The position numbers and the translations under genes were made by a program. A DNA stretch of 51,838 nt from Methylopumilus sp003533095 (GTDB lineage Bacteria > Pseudomonadota > Gammaproteobacteria > Burkholderiales > Methylophilaceae), in assembly GCA_963977845.1 (NCBI GenBank), contig CAXBPZ010000005.1, forward strand, positions 1 through 51,838. Direction: 5' to 3'. Below the pieces are notes generated by a model that was not told the DNA's origin, did not search any database, and worked only from the letters and a program-made list of their open reading frames with translations. Shown here piece by piece: positions 14,397-22,987 of this stretch. Within the stretch, counting starts at the first letter, position 1. Every line of letters starts with the position of its first letter.

Positions 14397-17189
14397 TTTT
14401 TTAAGCTGTGCCTCTAATTTTTTAAAAGTCTCGGTAAATTCTTCCAAGCGTTTTTTTTCTTGAGCCACTACCGCTTCAGGGGCTCTATCTACAAAGCTAG
14501 CATTTTCTAACTTGCCTTTAGCTTTTTGCATTTCAATTTGAATACGATTAAGTTCTTTTGTAATTCTTTCTTTCTCTTCTGCCGCATTCACTTCAACTTT
14601 AAGCATTAATTTAAAATCTTTCACAAGCATTACCGGGGCATCCATGATCGGAAGTTCGTCTACAATTTCAACATCTGTTAATTTAGCTAGCGCTTTAAGA
14701 TAAGAAGCATAAAGCTCTAATGATTTTTTTTCGCCAGAGATTACAAGTGGAATTTTTTGTGCTGGTGAAATATTCATTTCGCCACGAAGTTTTCGACATA
14801 CCTCTACCATCTCTTTTAAAATCGACATCCATTTAATACTGTCTTGATCAATTTTATTAGTATCACTTTGTGGGTAGGGCTCTAGCATAATTGAAGGGCC
14901 TGTCTTACCATTCATAGGTCCTATGGTTTGCCAAATTTCTTCGGTAATAAAAGGCATCACTGGGTGAATTAATCTTAAAATAGTTTCAAGCACGCGCAAG
15001 AGGGTTCGGCGTGTTGCTCTTTGTTCTGCTTCGCTTCCTGATTGCAATTGAACTTTAGCCACCTCAAGATACCAATCACAAAACTCATCCCATACAAATT
15101 GGTAAAGCTCTTGAGATAACAAATCAAATCGATAATCTAAAAAGGCTTTCTCAATAGCGGCTTCTCTCTCTTGTAATGCGCTTACAATCCAACGATCCGC
15201 TTTTGAAAATTCTAAATAACCATCTACACATTCACCAAAACCATTTTCTTTGCCTTCACAATGCATTAATACAAATCGAGTTGCATTCCATAACTTATTA
15301 CAAAAGTTTCGATAACCTTCACAACGCTGAAGATCAAATTTAATATCACGCCCAGGACTTGCTAAACTTGCATAAGTAAAACGCAACGCATCTGTGCCAA
15401 ATGCAGCGATGCCATCTGGAAATTCTTTCTTTGTTTTTTTTGTAATTGACTCGGCTTGTTTTGGATTCATAAGCCCCGTTGTTCTTTTTTCTATGAGAGC
15501 TTCTAATGAGATGCCATCAATTAAATCAATAGGATCTAGAACATTGCCTTTTGACTTACTCATTTTCTGACCTTCTGCATCACGAATAAGTCCATGCACA
15601 TAGACATGTTTAAAAGGAATTTTTCCAGTGATGTGTTTTGTCATCATCACCATACGTGCTACCCAGAAAAATATGATGTCAAAACCCGTGACCAATACGG
15701 TTGAGGGCAAATAAAGATCAAGTGCTGGATTTGATACTTTTGGATACTCAGGCGTCCAATCAAGTGTAGAAAAAGGCCAAAGCGCTGATGAGTACCAGGT
15801 ATCTAATACATCGGGGTCACGTTTTAAATTTCCTTGATAGCCTTCTTTTAAAGCGAGCGCTTTTGCTTCTTCTTCATTATGCGCAACCCATACTTGACCT
15901 TGATCACCATACCAAGCCGGAATTTGATGTCCCCACCAGAGCTGTCTTGAAATGCACCAATCTTGAATATTGTTTAACCATTGGTTATAAGTGTTTACCC
16001 AATTGTCTGGAAAGAATTTAATTTCACCTGTCTTTACAACATCCAGTGCTTTTTCTGTAATACTTTTTCCATCGGAACCTTTTTTTGTCATGGCAACAAA
16101 CCACTGATCTGTGAGCATCGGCTCGATCACTACATCTGTTCTATCACCGCGTGGAATTTTTAGTTTATGTTTTTCAGTCTTGACAAGAAAACCTTGCGCC
16201 TCTAAATCTTCTACAATTTTTTTACGCGCAGCAAATCGCTCTAGTCCTTGGTAAATTTTTGGTGCTGCTTCATTAATATAACCATTCAGCGTCAATACAC
16301 TGATCATGGGTAATTGATGACGCAAACCTACCGCATAGTCATTAAAGTCATGTGCGGGTGTGACTTTGACAACACCTGTACCAAATGTTTGATCTACGTA
16401 ATCATCTGCAATGATTGGAATTTCACGATCACATAAAGGAAGCTTTACCATTTGACCAACCAGTGTCTGATAGCGCGCATCTTCAGGATGAACCATAATC
16501 GCCACGTCACCCAGCATGGTTTCAGGTCTTGTGGTCGCAACCGTGAGGTGGCCTTTACCAGATGCTAGAGGATATTGAATATGCCATAAGAATCCATCTT
16601 CTTCTTCTTGCACAACTTCTAAGTCAGATACAGCTGTTTGTAATTGAATGTCCCAATTCACTAAACGTTTGCCGCGATAAATAAGGCCTTCTTTAAATAA
16701 ACTGACGAATGTTTCAGTGACCGTTTTTGATAAACCTTCGTCCATCGTAAAGCGCTCGCGAGACCAGTCAGGTGAAGTGCCCAAGCGACGCATCTGTTGT
16801 GTAATGGTGCCACCTGAATAAGCTTTCCATTCCCAAACTTTTTCTAAAAACTTTTCTCGGCCTAAGTCATGCCTTGAAACACCTTCTTTATCAAGCTGCC
16901 TTTCAACCACAATCTGTGTTGCAATACCTGCATGATCCGTACCGGGTTGCCATAAAGTATTATCCCCTTTCATACGGTGATATCGTGTTAAAGCATCCAT
17001 GAGCGTTTGATTAAATCCATGACCCATATGCAACGTTCCGGTTACATTAGGTGGTGGTAATAAAATACAAAATGAATTTTTTTGTGTTGTATCTAAACCC
17101 GCTTGATAAAAGCCTTTTGATTCCCAAAAATCATACCAACGACTTTCAATATCTTTTGGGTTAAAAGGTTTTGAGAGATTATTTTCCAT
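14388..17189 (-). CDS. valS: Valyl-tRNA synthetase
   Basis: A class I aminoacyl-tRNA synthetase that charges tRNA-Val and edits threonine. The HIGH motif appears in PPPNVTGTLHMGHGFNQTL (about residues 45-63) and KMSKS in GQKMSKSKGNVLDPIDL (about 527-543). The CP1 editing domain includes TTRPETMLGDVA (about 219-230). The anticodon-binding region is followed by a C-terminal coiled-coil arm rich in Lys and Glu (about 865-933). The 933-residue length is close to the E. coli enzyme (951). It is convergent with tusA and apparently monocistronic. Confidence 0.98.
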   Translation of the reverse strand: MENNLSKPFNPKDIESRWYDFWESKGFYQAGLDTTQKNSFCILLPPPNVTGTLHMGHGFNQTLMDALTRYHRMKGDNTLWQPGTDHAGIATQIVVERQLDKEGVSRHDLGREKFLEKVWEWKAYSGGTITQQMRRLGTSPDWSRERFTMDEGLSKTVTETFVSLFKEGLIYRGKRLVNWDIQLQTAVSDLEVVQEEEDGFLWHIQYPLASGKGHLTVATTRPETMLGDVAIMVHPEDARYQTLVGQMVKLPLCDREIPIIADDYVDQTFGTGVVKVTPAHDFNDYAVGLRHQLPMISVLTLNGYINEAAPKIYQGLERFAARKKIVEDLEAQGFLVKTEKHKLKIPRGDRTDVVIEPMLTDQWFVAMTKKGSDGKSITEKALDVVKTGEIKFFPDNWVNTYNQWLNNIQDWCISRQLWWGHQIPAWYGDQGQVWVAHNEEEAKALALKEGYQGNLKRDPDVLDTWYSSALWPFSTLDWTPEYPKVSNPALDLYLPSTVLVTGFDIIFFWVARMVMMTKHITGKIPFKHVYVHGLIRDAEGQKMSKSKGNVLDPIDLIDGISLEALIEKRTTGLMNPKQAESITKKTKKEFPDGIAAFGTDALRFTYASLASPGRDIKFDLQRCEGYRNFCNKLWNATRFVLMHCEGKENGFGECVDGYLEFSKADRWIVSALQEREAAIEKAFLDYRFDLLSQELYQFVWDEFCDWYLEVAKVQLQSGSEAEQRATRRTLLRVLETILRLIHPVMPFITEEIWQTIGPMNGKTGPSIMLEPYPQSDTNKIDQDSIKWMSILKEMVEVCRKLRGEMNISPAQKIPLVISGEKKSLELYASYLKALAKLTDVEIVDELPIMDAPVMLVKDFKLMLKVEVNAAEEKERITKELNRIQIEMQKAKGKLENASFVDRAPEAVVAQEKKRLEEFTETFKKLEAQLKKLA

Positions 17190-17279
17190 GAATAAAACAC
17201 AAAGAGGATTTGTTAAAGATTCATTTTAACATAGGGATAAGTGATATCAGGCCTCATGGCAGATGTCTGCCACAAAAAA

Positions 17280-18026
17280 TCACTTAGAACATACAGGGCA
17301 AGATGGGTCTTTTTTAAGTTGGATATTTTTCCACTGCATCGACTTTACATCGAGCAATAACAAGCGACCCTCTAAAGATTCGCCTACATTTAAAATAATT
17401 TTCATAACCTCAGCGGCTTGCGAAGTTCCAATCATGCCAACTGTAGGCGAAAAAACACCGTTATCAGCACAACGCGTTTCATTACGATCGCCTGTATCAG
17501 GAAATAAACAATGATAGCAAGGGCTCTTGTTATGCCTCATATCAAAGACACTAATTTGACCCTCAAATCCTACAGCAGCACCTGAAACCAATGGTTTTTT
17601 TAATTCAACTGCTATGCGATTAAGGGCATAGCGTGTAGCGAAATTATCTGAGCCATCAACGATCACATCCACATCTTTTGCAATCGTCTTCATCGTTGCT
17701 TCAGTTTGTTTTTCTGTCACTGCGATTACTTCTATATCTGGATTCAGTAATTGAATAAATTGTTTTGCCGATGTAGCTTTATTAATGCCGACTGATTGTG
17801 TGTCGTGAATAATTTGTCTTTGAAGATTACTTAAGTCCACATCATCAAAATCACATATTGTCATTTTTCCGATCCCAGCAGCTGCACAATACATCGCAAT
17901 GGGCGCTCCTAAACCACCTGCGCCTACAATGAGAATATGACTTTGAAGAAGTTTTTCTTGCCCTTGATATTCAATATCAGGCAATAAGATATGACGGCTA
18001 TATCGAAGAAGTTGCTGATCGTCCAT
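17280..18026 (-). CDS. moeB: HesA/MoeB/ThiF family adenylyltransferase
   Basis: A 248-residue E1-like enzyme that adenylates the C-terminal Gly-Gly of a sulfur-carrier protein (MoaD or ThiS). The nucleotide loop GAGGLGAPIAMYCAAAG lies at about residues 36-52. DDVDLSNLQRQIIH is at about 61-74, and the catalytic aspartate region DGSDNFATRYALN at about 130-142. The two zinc pairs are CYHC near 174-177 and CPVC near 244-247. MoeB and ThiF cannot be separated by motifs alone; a dual role is common in small genomes. It is the last gene before the tRNA-Pro-Arg-His cluster on the same strand. Confidence 0.88.
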   Translation of the reverse strand: MDDQQLLRYSRHILLPDIEYQGQEKLLQSHILIVGAGGLGAPIAMYCAAAGIGKMTICDFDDVDLSNLQRQIIHDTQSVGINKATSAKQFIQLLNPDIEVIAVTEKQTEATMKTIAKDVDVIVDGSDNFATRYALNRIAVELKKPLVSGAAVGFEGQISVFDMRHNKSPCYHCLFPDTGDRNETRCADNGVFSPTVGMIGTSQAAEVMKIILNVGESLEGRLLLLDVKSMQWKNIQLKKDPSCPVCSK

Positions 18027-18100
18027 GAATGCATTAAAGATTAATTAAAGTTGAAATGACTATATCGTCAATTAACTATGGATTCAATGCATTTAGAAAC

Positions 18101-18177
18101 TGGGGTGGCTGATGGGGCTCGAACCCACGACAACAGGAATCACAATCCTGGACTCTACCAACTGAGCTACAGCCACC
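18101..18177 (-). tRNA. tRNA-His (GTG)
   Basis: The minus-strand cloverleaf begins GGTGGCT, including the G-1 typical of tRNA-His opposite discriminator C. The anticodon loop TTGTGAT gives GTG, and the T-arm contains GGTTCGAGCC. CCA is encoded. It is the last of three clustered tRNAs. Confidence 0.96.
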
Positions 18178-18192
18178 AATGAACTATGAAAT

Positions 18193-18269
18193 TGGCCTGC
18201 CCGACAGGAATCGAACCTGTAACCCCCAACTTAGAAGGTTGGTGCTCTATCCAGTTGAGCTACGGGCAG
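18193..18269 (-). tRNA. tRNA-Arg (TCT)
   Basis: The minus-strand cloverleaf has acceptor CTGCCCG/CGGGCAG, anticodon stem CCAAC/GTTGG with loop CTTCTAA (anticodon TCT), T-arm GGTTCGATTCC, discriminator G and encoded CCA. It is the middle gene of the Pro-Arg-His cluster. Confidence 0.96.
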
Positions 18270-18331
18270 CTTAACAACACAAAGCGTGTTACAGAAAATC
18301 CTTTTTTCTATAGTAAGTAAGATGCTAAATC

Positions 18332-18408
18332 TGGTCGGGGTGGAGAGATTCGAACTCCCGACATCCTGCTCCCAAAGCAGGCGCGCTACCAGGCTACGCT
18401 ACACCCCG
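18332..18408 (-). tRNA. tRNA-Pro (TGG)
   Basis: The minus-strand cloverleaf has acceptor CGGGGTG/CACCCCG, anticodon TGG in loop TTTGGGA, T-arm AGTTCGAATCT, discriminator A and encoded CCA. It is the first gene of the tRNA cluster, only about 2 bp after the predicted transcription start. Confidence 0.96.
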
Positions 18409-18416
18409 AGGGCGAG

Positions 18417-18445
18417 AATATAGCCTAATTAAGGGTTTAGGTCAA
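18417..18445 (-). promoter_or_regulatory. Strong sigma-70 promoter of the tRNA-Pro-Arg-His cluster
   Basis: Read on the minus strand, TTGACC (18445-18440) and TATATT (18422-18417) are separated by exactly 17 bp. The following discriminator CTCGCCC is GC-rich, the known signature of promoters inhibited by ppGpp and DksA. The predicted start (about 18410) abuts the mature 5' end of tRNA-Pro. Confidence 0.85.
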
Positions 18446-18449
18446 ATTA

Positions 18450-18471
18450 AAGGGGCCGTCTTAGGCCCCTT
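18450..18471 (-). terminator. Terminator after the EF-hand gene
   Basis: The stem AAGGGGCC (18450-18457) pairs with GGCCCCTT (18464-18471), with a 6-nt loop. On the minus strand it is followed by a short T-rich tract. It separates the EF-hand gene from the tRNA promoter, whose -35 lies just beyond. Confidence 0.75.
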
Positions 18472-18483
18472 AATTTCTTCTAT

Positions 18484-18780
18484 TTACGCTGGTTTAGCGG
18501 CTTTTTTGTGCCCCGATTTACCTTTTTTGCCCTTACAAGCTTTTAGCTCTTCTTTAGTCAAGGTGCCATCATGATCTTTATCCATAAGATCAAAATCTTC
18601 TTTGCAAACCGCTTTTGCTTCGTCACGATCTAGCGTTCCATCGTGATCAATGTCAGCTTCATCAAATGATTTTTTTGTGTGCATTTTGCAATGCTCACCC
18701 ATATCATCATGGGCAGCAAAACTCGGTGTATTTAAACCAAATATTAATGCCAATGATACCAACCAAAAACTTTTCTTCAT
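18484..18780 (-). CDS. Exported EF-hand calcium-binding protein
   Basis: A 98-residue protein with a signal peptide (MKKSFWL..., likely cleavage after PSFA near residue 22). Two EF-hand loops follow: DIDHDGTLDRDE (about 44-55) and DKDHDGTLTKEE (about 68-79). Both have acidic or serine-type ligands at positions 1, 3, 5 and a final E or D, as expected for calcium binding. The C-terminus is lysine-rich (KGKKGKSGHKKAAKPA). Its function is unknown; similar small EF-hand proteins are common in the proteobacterial periplasm. The loops are near-identical in sequence, suggesting duplication. Confidence 0.85.
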   Translation of the reverse strand: MKKSFWLVSLALIFGLNTPSFAAHDDMGEHCKMHTKKSFDEADIDHDGTLDRDEAKAVCKEDFDLMDKDHDGTLTKEELKACKGKKGKSGHKKAAKPA

Positions 18781-18917
18781 CGCTTTAAACTCCTTTAAAA
18801 ATAATTAAGGTTAATGATACTCTTCGACACCTCTTCTTACAAAAGATTCAACCTCTATAGAGCTTGGTTAAAAGTGCAATATGTTAAAATGATGTTTTTT
18901 TATTCATAGATCAATCC

Positions 18918-19772
18918 ATGTCAGCCAAGATAATTGATGGAAAAGCGGTAGCTGAAAATCTTCTTGCAAATCTCAAACAAGAAATTGATATGAGATCAAA
19001 GGAAGGTATTCGTCATCCGAGTTTAGCAGTTATTCTTGTAGGTTCTGATCCTGCATCATCGATCTATGTCAGAAATAAACGTTTAGCTTGTGAAAAAATT
19101 GGTGTGAAATCGATTGCCTATGATCTACCAAATACGACTTCTGAAAAAGAGCTCATCACACTTATTGAAACTCTAAATCATAATGATGACATCGATGGTA
19201 TTTTAGTGCAGTCGCCTTTGCCAAATCATATTAATAATGATGTTATTTTTGAGACTATTTCACCTCATAAAGATGTGGATGGATTTCATCCAAAAAATAT
19301 TGGGCTTTTAGCAGTAAGGCAACCTCAATTAAGATCATGCACCCCTTATGGCGTAATGAAGCTTATCGAAGCTACCCAACTTCCAACACGAGGATTAGAT
19401 GCAGTTGTGGTTGGTGCATCCAATCATGTAGGGCGCCCTATGGGCTTAGAGCTTCTTTTAGCAGGATGCACTGTAACGATATGCCATCGTCATACACAAC
19501 ATCTTCAACAAAAAATTGAATTGGCAGATATTGTCATAGCGGCAGTGGGTATTCCGGGCCTTATTAAAGGTAGCTGGATTAAGCCGGGTGCTATTGTGAT
19601 TGATATTGGTATTAGTAGGCTTGACGATGGAAAGATAGTGGGGGATGTCGAATTTGATGTCGCGAAAACAAGAGCTGGGTTTATTACACCTGTTCCAGGT
19701 GGGGTCGGTCCCATGACGGTAGCCACATTAATGGAAAATACGCTTCTTGCACAAAAGTTATCCGCCTCTTAA
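18918..19772 (+). CDS. folD: Methylenetetrahydrofolate dehydrogenase / cyclohydrolase
   Basis: This bifunctional cytosolic enzyme interconverts 5,10-methylene-, methenyl- and 10-formyl-tetrahydrofolate. Signatures are the catalytic segment SSIYVRNKRLACEKIGV (about residues 52-68, with the active-site lysine), DVDGFHPKNIG (about 120-130), the NADP-binding GASNHVGRPMGLELL (about 167-181) and GGVGPMTVATLMENT (about 261-275). The 284-residue length is typical. It is of interest in a possible C1-utilising organism, but the gene is nearly universal and does not prove methylotrophy. Confidence 0.97.
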   Translation: MSAKIIDGKAVAENLLANLKQEIDMRSKEGIRHPSLAVILVGSDPASSIYVRNKRLACEKIGVKSIAYDLPNTTSEKELITLIETLNHNDDIDGILVQSPLPNHINNDVIFETISPHKDVDGFHPKNIGLLAVRQPQLRSCTPYGVMKLIEATQLPTRGLDAVVVGASNHVGRPMGLELLLAGCTVTICHRHTQHLQQKIELADIVIAAVGIPGLIKGSWIKPGAIVIDIGISRLDDGKIVGDVEFDVAKTRAGFITPVPGGVGPMTVATLMENTLLAQKLSAS

Positions 19773-19867
19773 ATAGTATTAAAAATACGTCAATTACATC
19801 TTGCTTTCATAGTCGATCAGTGTAAACTTTCGCGATTATTTTATTTGTTTTTATTTAGGATTAAAAA

Positions 19868-20614
19868 ATGGCAGTTAAAAAGGTAGCGAAAAAAGTTGTA
19901 GCTAAGAAGAAAGCTCCGGTTAAAAAAGTTATCGCTAAGAAAAAACCAGTAGCGAAAAAAGTTGTAGCTAAGAAAGCGGCACCTAAGAAAGTAGCTTCTA
20001 AAAAAGTTGCTGTAAAAAAGGTTGTGGCTAAGAAAAAGGCTCCGGTTAAAAAAGTTATCGCTAAGAAAAAACCAGTAGCAAAAAAAGTTATCGCGAAGAA
20101 AGCGACGCCTAAAAAGATTGTAGTTAAAAAAGTTGTAGCTAAAAAACCTATTCCTTCAAAAGTTGTTCCGCTTAAATCTAAAGTTAGTGGCTCGACTCAA
20201 AAAGGCCTCAAACAGTTTAGAGCCTATGAAGCTAAAAAAGGTGAAAGCTATATGAGCAAAAGCCAACTGAATCATTTCAGGACTATCCTTAATGAATGGA
20301 AAACAGAATTAAGTCAGGATATTGATCGCACTGTTCATACGATGCAAGATGAGCTTACTTCATATGCAGACCCTAATGACCGTGCAAGCCAAGAATCAGA
20401 TATGGCACTTGAACTTAGAAATCGTGATCGCGAACGTAAGCTCATCAAGAAAATTGATGACACCTTAAGAAATATCGAAAGCCAAGATTATGGATACTGC
20501 ACAGGCTGTGGCGAAGAAATTGGTTTAAAACGTTTAGAAGCACGCCCTACAGCAACACTTTGTATTGATTGCAAAACGCTTGATGAGATTCGAGAAAAAC
20601 AAATGGCAGGTTAA
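19868..20614 (+). CDS. dksA: DksA-type RNA polymerase-binding factor with histone-H1-like lysine-rich N-terminal arm
   Basis: The C-terminal part is a DksA. The coiled coil has D168-x2-D171 (E. coli D71/D74), LELRNRDRERKLIKKIDDTL, a CTGC...CIDC zinc finger (C211, C214, C232, C235) and the final EIREKQMAG. DksA binds the polymerase secondary channel and mediates ppGpp control. The first about 105 residues are an added arm of xxxKK pentapeptides with 40 lysines in 93 residues, resembling histone-H1-like or AlgP-type DNA-binding tails. Total length is 248 against 151 in E. coli. An internal ATG (20252) follows AAGGTGA by 7 nt, so a short form is conceivable, though it would drop residues aligned with the E. 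coli N-terminus. Confidence 0.93.
   Translation: MAVKKVAKKVVAKKKAPVKKVIAKKKPVAKKVVAKKAAPKKVASKKVAVKKVVAKKKAPVKKVIAKKKPVAKKVIAKKATPKKIVVKKVVAKKPIPSKVVPLKSKVSGSTQKGLKQFRAYEAKKGESYMSKSQLNHFRTILNEWKTELSQDIDRTVHTMQDELTSYADPNDRASQESDMALELRNRDRERKLIKKIDDTLRNIESQDYGYCTGCGEEIGLKRLEARPTATLCIDCKTLDEIREKQMAG
19895..20146 (+). repeat. Two tandem 126-bp units encoding 42-residue lysine-rich repeats
   Basis: Unit 1 (19895-20020) and unit 2 (20021-20146) encode two 42-residue blocks. The first roughly 30 residues are identical apart from one change; the last dozen diverge. The nucleotide match is close, including silent positions around GCTCCGGT (19913 and 20039), which indicates a recent duplication. Smaller 15-bp pentapeptide repeats make up each unit. 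Confidence 0.9.
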
Positions 20615-20628
20615 TTGATTTTTGAAAT

Positions 20629-20656
20629 AAAAAACCCGGGAGATCCCGGGTTTTTT
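20629..20656. terminator. Rho-independent terminator, bidirectional
   Basis: AAAACCCGGG (20631-20640), loop AGAT, then CCCGGGTTTT (20645-20654), with a T-run on the plus side and an A-run (T-run on minus) on the other. It lies between the convergent dksA and pnp genes and can serve both. Confidence 0.95.
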
Positions 20657-20681
20657 ATTGTCTTAAATTTCTTTAAAACGA

Positions 20682-22811
20682 TTAGTCTTCTTTTTTGCTT
20701 TCAGATTTTTCTTCAGCTTTAGGTGGTTCGATCAATGCTTTTGCGCTCACTCGAACACGACCTTTATCATCCACTTCAATCACTTGTACTTTAACCTTTT
20801 GTCCTTCAGACAAGAAGTCAGTCACCGCATTCACACGTTGATGTGCGATTTGCGAAATATGAAGTAATCCATCTTTACCAGGAAGAAGGGAAACGATAGC
20901 GCCGAAGTCTAACATCTTAATCACAGTACCTTCGTAGATTTGACCTACTTCAATTTCTGCTGTGATTTCTAAAATACGACGTTTAGCTTCTTCACCTTGT
21001 AAACCATCCACACAAGCAATTTTGATCGTTCCATCATCTTCGATATCAATCGTAGCACCCGTTTCTTCGGTTAAGGCTTTAATAACTGATCCACCTTTAC
21101 CAATGACTTCGCGAATCTTATCTGGATGAATTTTGATTGTAATAATTCTTGGCGCAAATGCAGACAGCTCTTGACGGCTACCTTTCATTTCTTTTTTCAT
21201 AATTGCTAAAATATGTTCACGACCTTCTTTAGCTTGGCTTAATGCCACTTGCATAATTTCAGTCGTAATACCTGTGATCTTAATGTCCATTTGAAGCGCT
21301 GTAATACCATCTTCAGTACCTGCTACTTTAAAATCCATATCACCTAAGTGATCCTCATCACCTAAGATGTCTGTGAGCACCGCAACACGATTACCTTCTT
21401 TGATCAAACCCATCGCAATACCTGCAACGTGAGCTTTAATCGGAACGCCTGCATCCATGAGAGCTAAACAACCACCACAGACTGATGCCATTGAACTTGA
21501 ACCATTAGATTCTGTAATTTCTGAAACGACACGCATCGTATAACTAAAATCTTCTTTAGAAGGTAATACTGCAACCAATGCACGTTTAGCGAGTCGACCG
21601 TGACCAATTTCACGACGCTTAGGTGTGCCTACACGTCCTGTTTCGCCGGTTGCATAAGGAGGCATGTTGTAATGAAGCATGAAGCGATCTGAATACTCAC
21701 CTTGAAGTGCATCAATCGATTGTTCATCACGGCCTGTACCTAAGGTTGCTACCACAAGTGCTTGTGTTTCACCGCGAGTGAAAAGTGCAGAACCATGAGT
21801 TCTTGGAAGAACACTAGACCTTATCGCAATGGGTCGCACTGTACGAGTATCTCGTCCATCAATACGCGGTTCACCATCTAAAATTTGTGTACGCACTGTT
21901 TTAGCTTCTAAATTAAAAAATTCATTTTTAATTTTATTAGCTTCGATCGTATCGGTATCTTCAGTAATGAGCTCAGCGAATACTTTATTTTTAATTTCTT
22001 CTAATTTTGCTGAACGTTCACCTTTTGATTTAATTTGAAATGCAGCATGAACATCTTTTGCTGCTAAATCATGAATCTTTTTAATGAGCGCTTTATCTGG
22101 CTCAGGTGCAACCCAATCCCACGGCTCTTTGCCGACTTCTTTAGCCAATTCATTAATCATTTTAATAACAGCTTGCATTTCTTTATGGCCATGAAGGACA
22201 GCGCCTAACATCACGCTTTCAGGTAATTCTTTTGCTTCCGATTCCACCATCAATACCGCTGAATCTGTTGCCGCAACGACGAGGTCAAGTTCACTTTCTT
22301 TTAATTGTGAAGCTGTCGGATTGGTGATGTACTCATCATTAATATAACCCACGCGCGCTGCGCCAATCGGGCCATAAAATGGAATACCGGAAATAGCTAA
22401 CGCTGCTGAAGCGCCAATGATGGCTGGAATATCAGAGTCAATTTCATTGTCAGATGAAACGACCATCGCCACGATTTGAATTTCGTTATAAAAACTTTCT
22501 GGAAATAGTGGACGTAATGGACGATCAATTAAACGTGAAGTGAGTGTCTCTTTTTCACTTGGACGTCCTTCTCTTTTAAAAAAACCACCAGGAATTTTAC
22601 CTGCCGCATATGTTTTTTCTTGATAATCTACTGTAAGAGGGAAGAAATCTTGACCTTCTTTAACCTCTTGTTTACCCACAACCGTCACTAATACTGCTGT
22701 ATCGCCATAACTTACTAATACTGCGCCATCTGCTTGTCTTGCTATTTCACCTGTTTCAAGTGTTAAGGTGTGTGCACCAAATTGAATACTTTTCTTAATT
22801 GCTTTAAACAT
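20682..22811 (-). CDS. pnp: Polynucleotide phosphorylase
   Basis: A trimeric 3'-5' phosphorolytic exoribonuclease of the RNA degradosome. Two RNase-PH domains are visible (about residues 10-230 and 310-540). Markers are PGGFFKREGRPSEKE (about 75-89), GRDTRTVRPI followed by SSVLPRTHGSALFTRGETQA, and the active-site region GDEDHLGDMDFKVAGTEDGI. A KH domain (IREVIGKGGSVIKAL, about 563-577) and an S1 domain (about 620-690) follow. The 709-residue length matches E. coli (711). It lies downstream of rpsO in the classical order with a hairpin in between. Confidence 0.98.
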   Translation of the reverse strand: MFKAIKKSIQFGAHTLTLETGEIARQADGAVLVSYGDTAVLVTVVGKQEVKEGQDFFPLTVDYQEKTYAAGKIPGGFFKREGRPSEKETLTSRLIDRPLRPLFPESFYNEIQIVAMVVSSDNEIDSDIPAIIGASAALAISGIPFYGPIGAARVGYINDEYITNPTASQLKESELDLVVAATDSAVLMVESEAKELPESVMLGAVLHGHKEMQAVIKMINELAKEVGKEPWDWVAPEPDKALIKKIHDLAAKDVHAAFQIKSKGERSAKLEEIKNKVFAELITEDTDTIEANKIKNEFFNLEAKTVRTQILDGEPRIDGRDTRTVRPIAIRSSVLPRTHGSALFTRGETQALVVATLGTGRDEQSIDALQGEYSDRFMLHYNMPPYATGETGRVGTPKRREIGHGRLAKRALVAVLPSKEDFSYTMRVVSEITESNGSSSMASVCGGCLALMDAGVPIKAHVAGIAMGLIKEGNRVAVLTDILGDEDHLGDMDFKVAGTEDGITALQMDIKITGITTEIMQVALSQAKEGREHILAIMKKEMKGSRQELSAFAPRIITIKIHPDKIREVIGKGGSVIKALTEETGATIDIEDDGTIKIACVDGLQGEEAKRRILEITAEIEVGQIYEGTVIKMLDFGAIVSLLPGKDGLLHISQIAHQRVNAVTDFLSEGQKVKVQVIEVDDKGRVRVSAKALIEPPKAEEKSESKKED

Positions 22812-22884
22812 AATTTACCCTTTTCTTTTTTCATCCGTTATTCACTTCTTAATAACGAATACATTAACTAACATTTAACATCCA

Positions 22885-22932
22885 ATAAAAAAGCCGACGC
22901 ATCTTCCGTTAAAGAAGGATTGCAATCGGCTT
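22885..22932 (-). terminator. rpsO-pnp intergenic hairpin / terminator
   Basis: The outer stem AAGCCGA/TCGGCTT (22891-22897 with 22926-22932) encloses a weaker inner CTTC/GAAG stem. On the minus strand it is followed by TTTTTTATT. The position matches the rpsO terminator/processing region known from E. coli, where RNase III and partial read-through control pnp. That mechanism here is inference. Confidence 0.75.
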
Positions 22933-22987
22933 CAAAACTTACGAATCAATAAATCTCTTAAACTAATTAATTTAAATAGTTAAAAAA

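Noticed and set aside
19895..20146. Short regular repeats suggesting a CRISPR or other array
   Set aside because: The repeats are in-frame lysine-rich codons within the dksA gene, without spacers.
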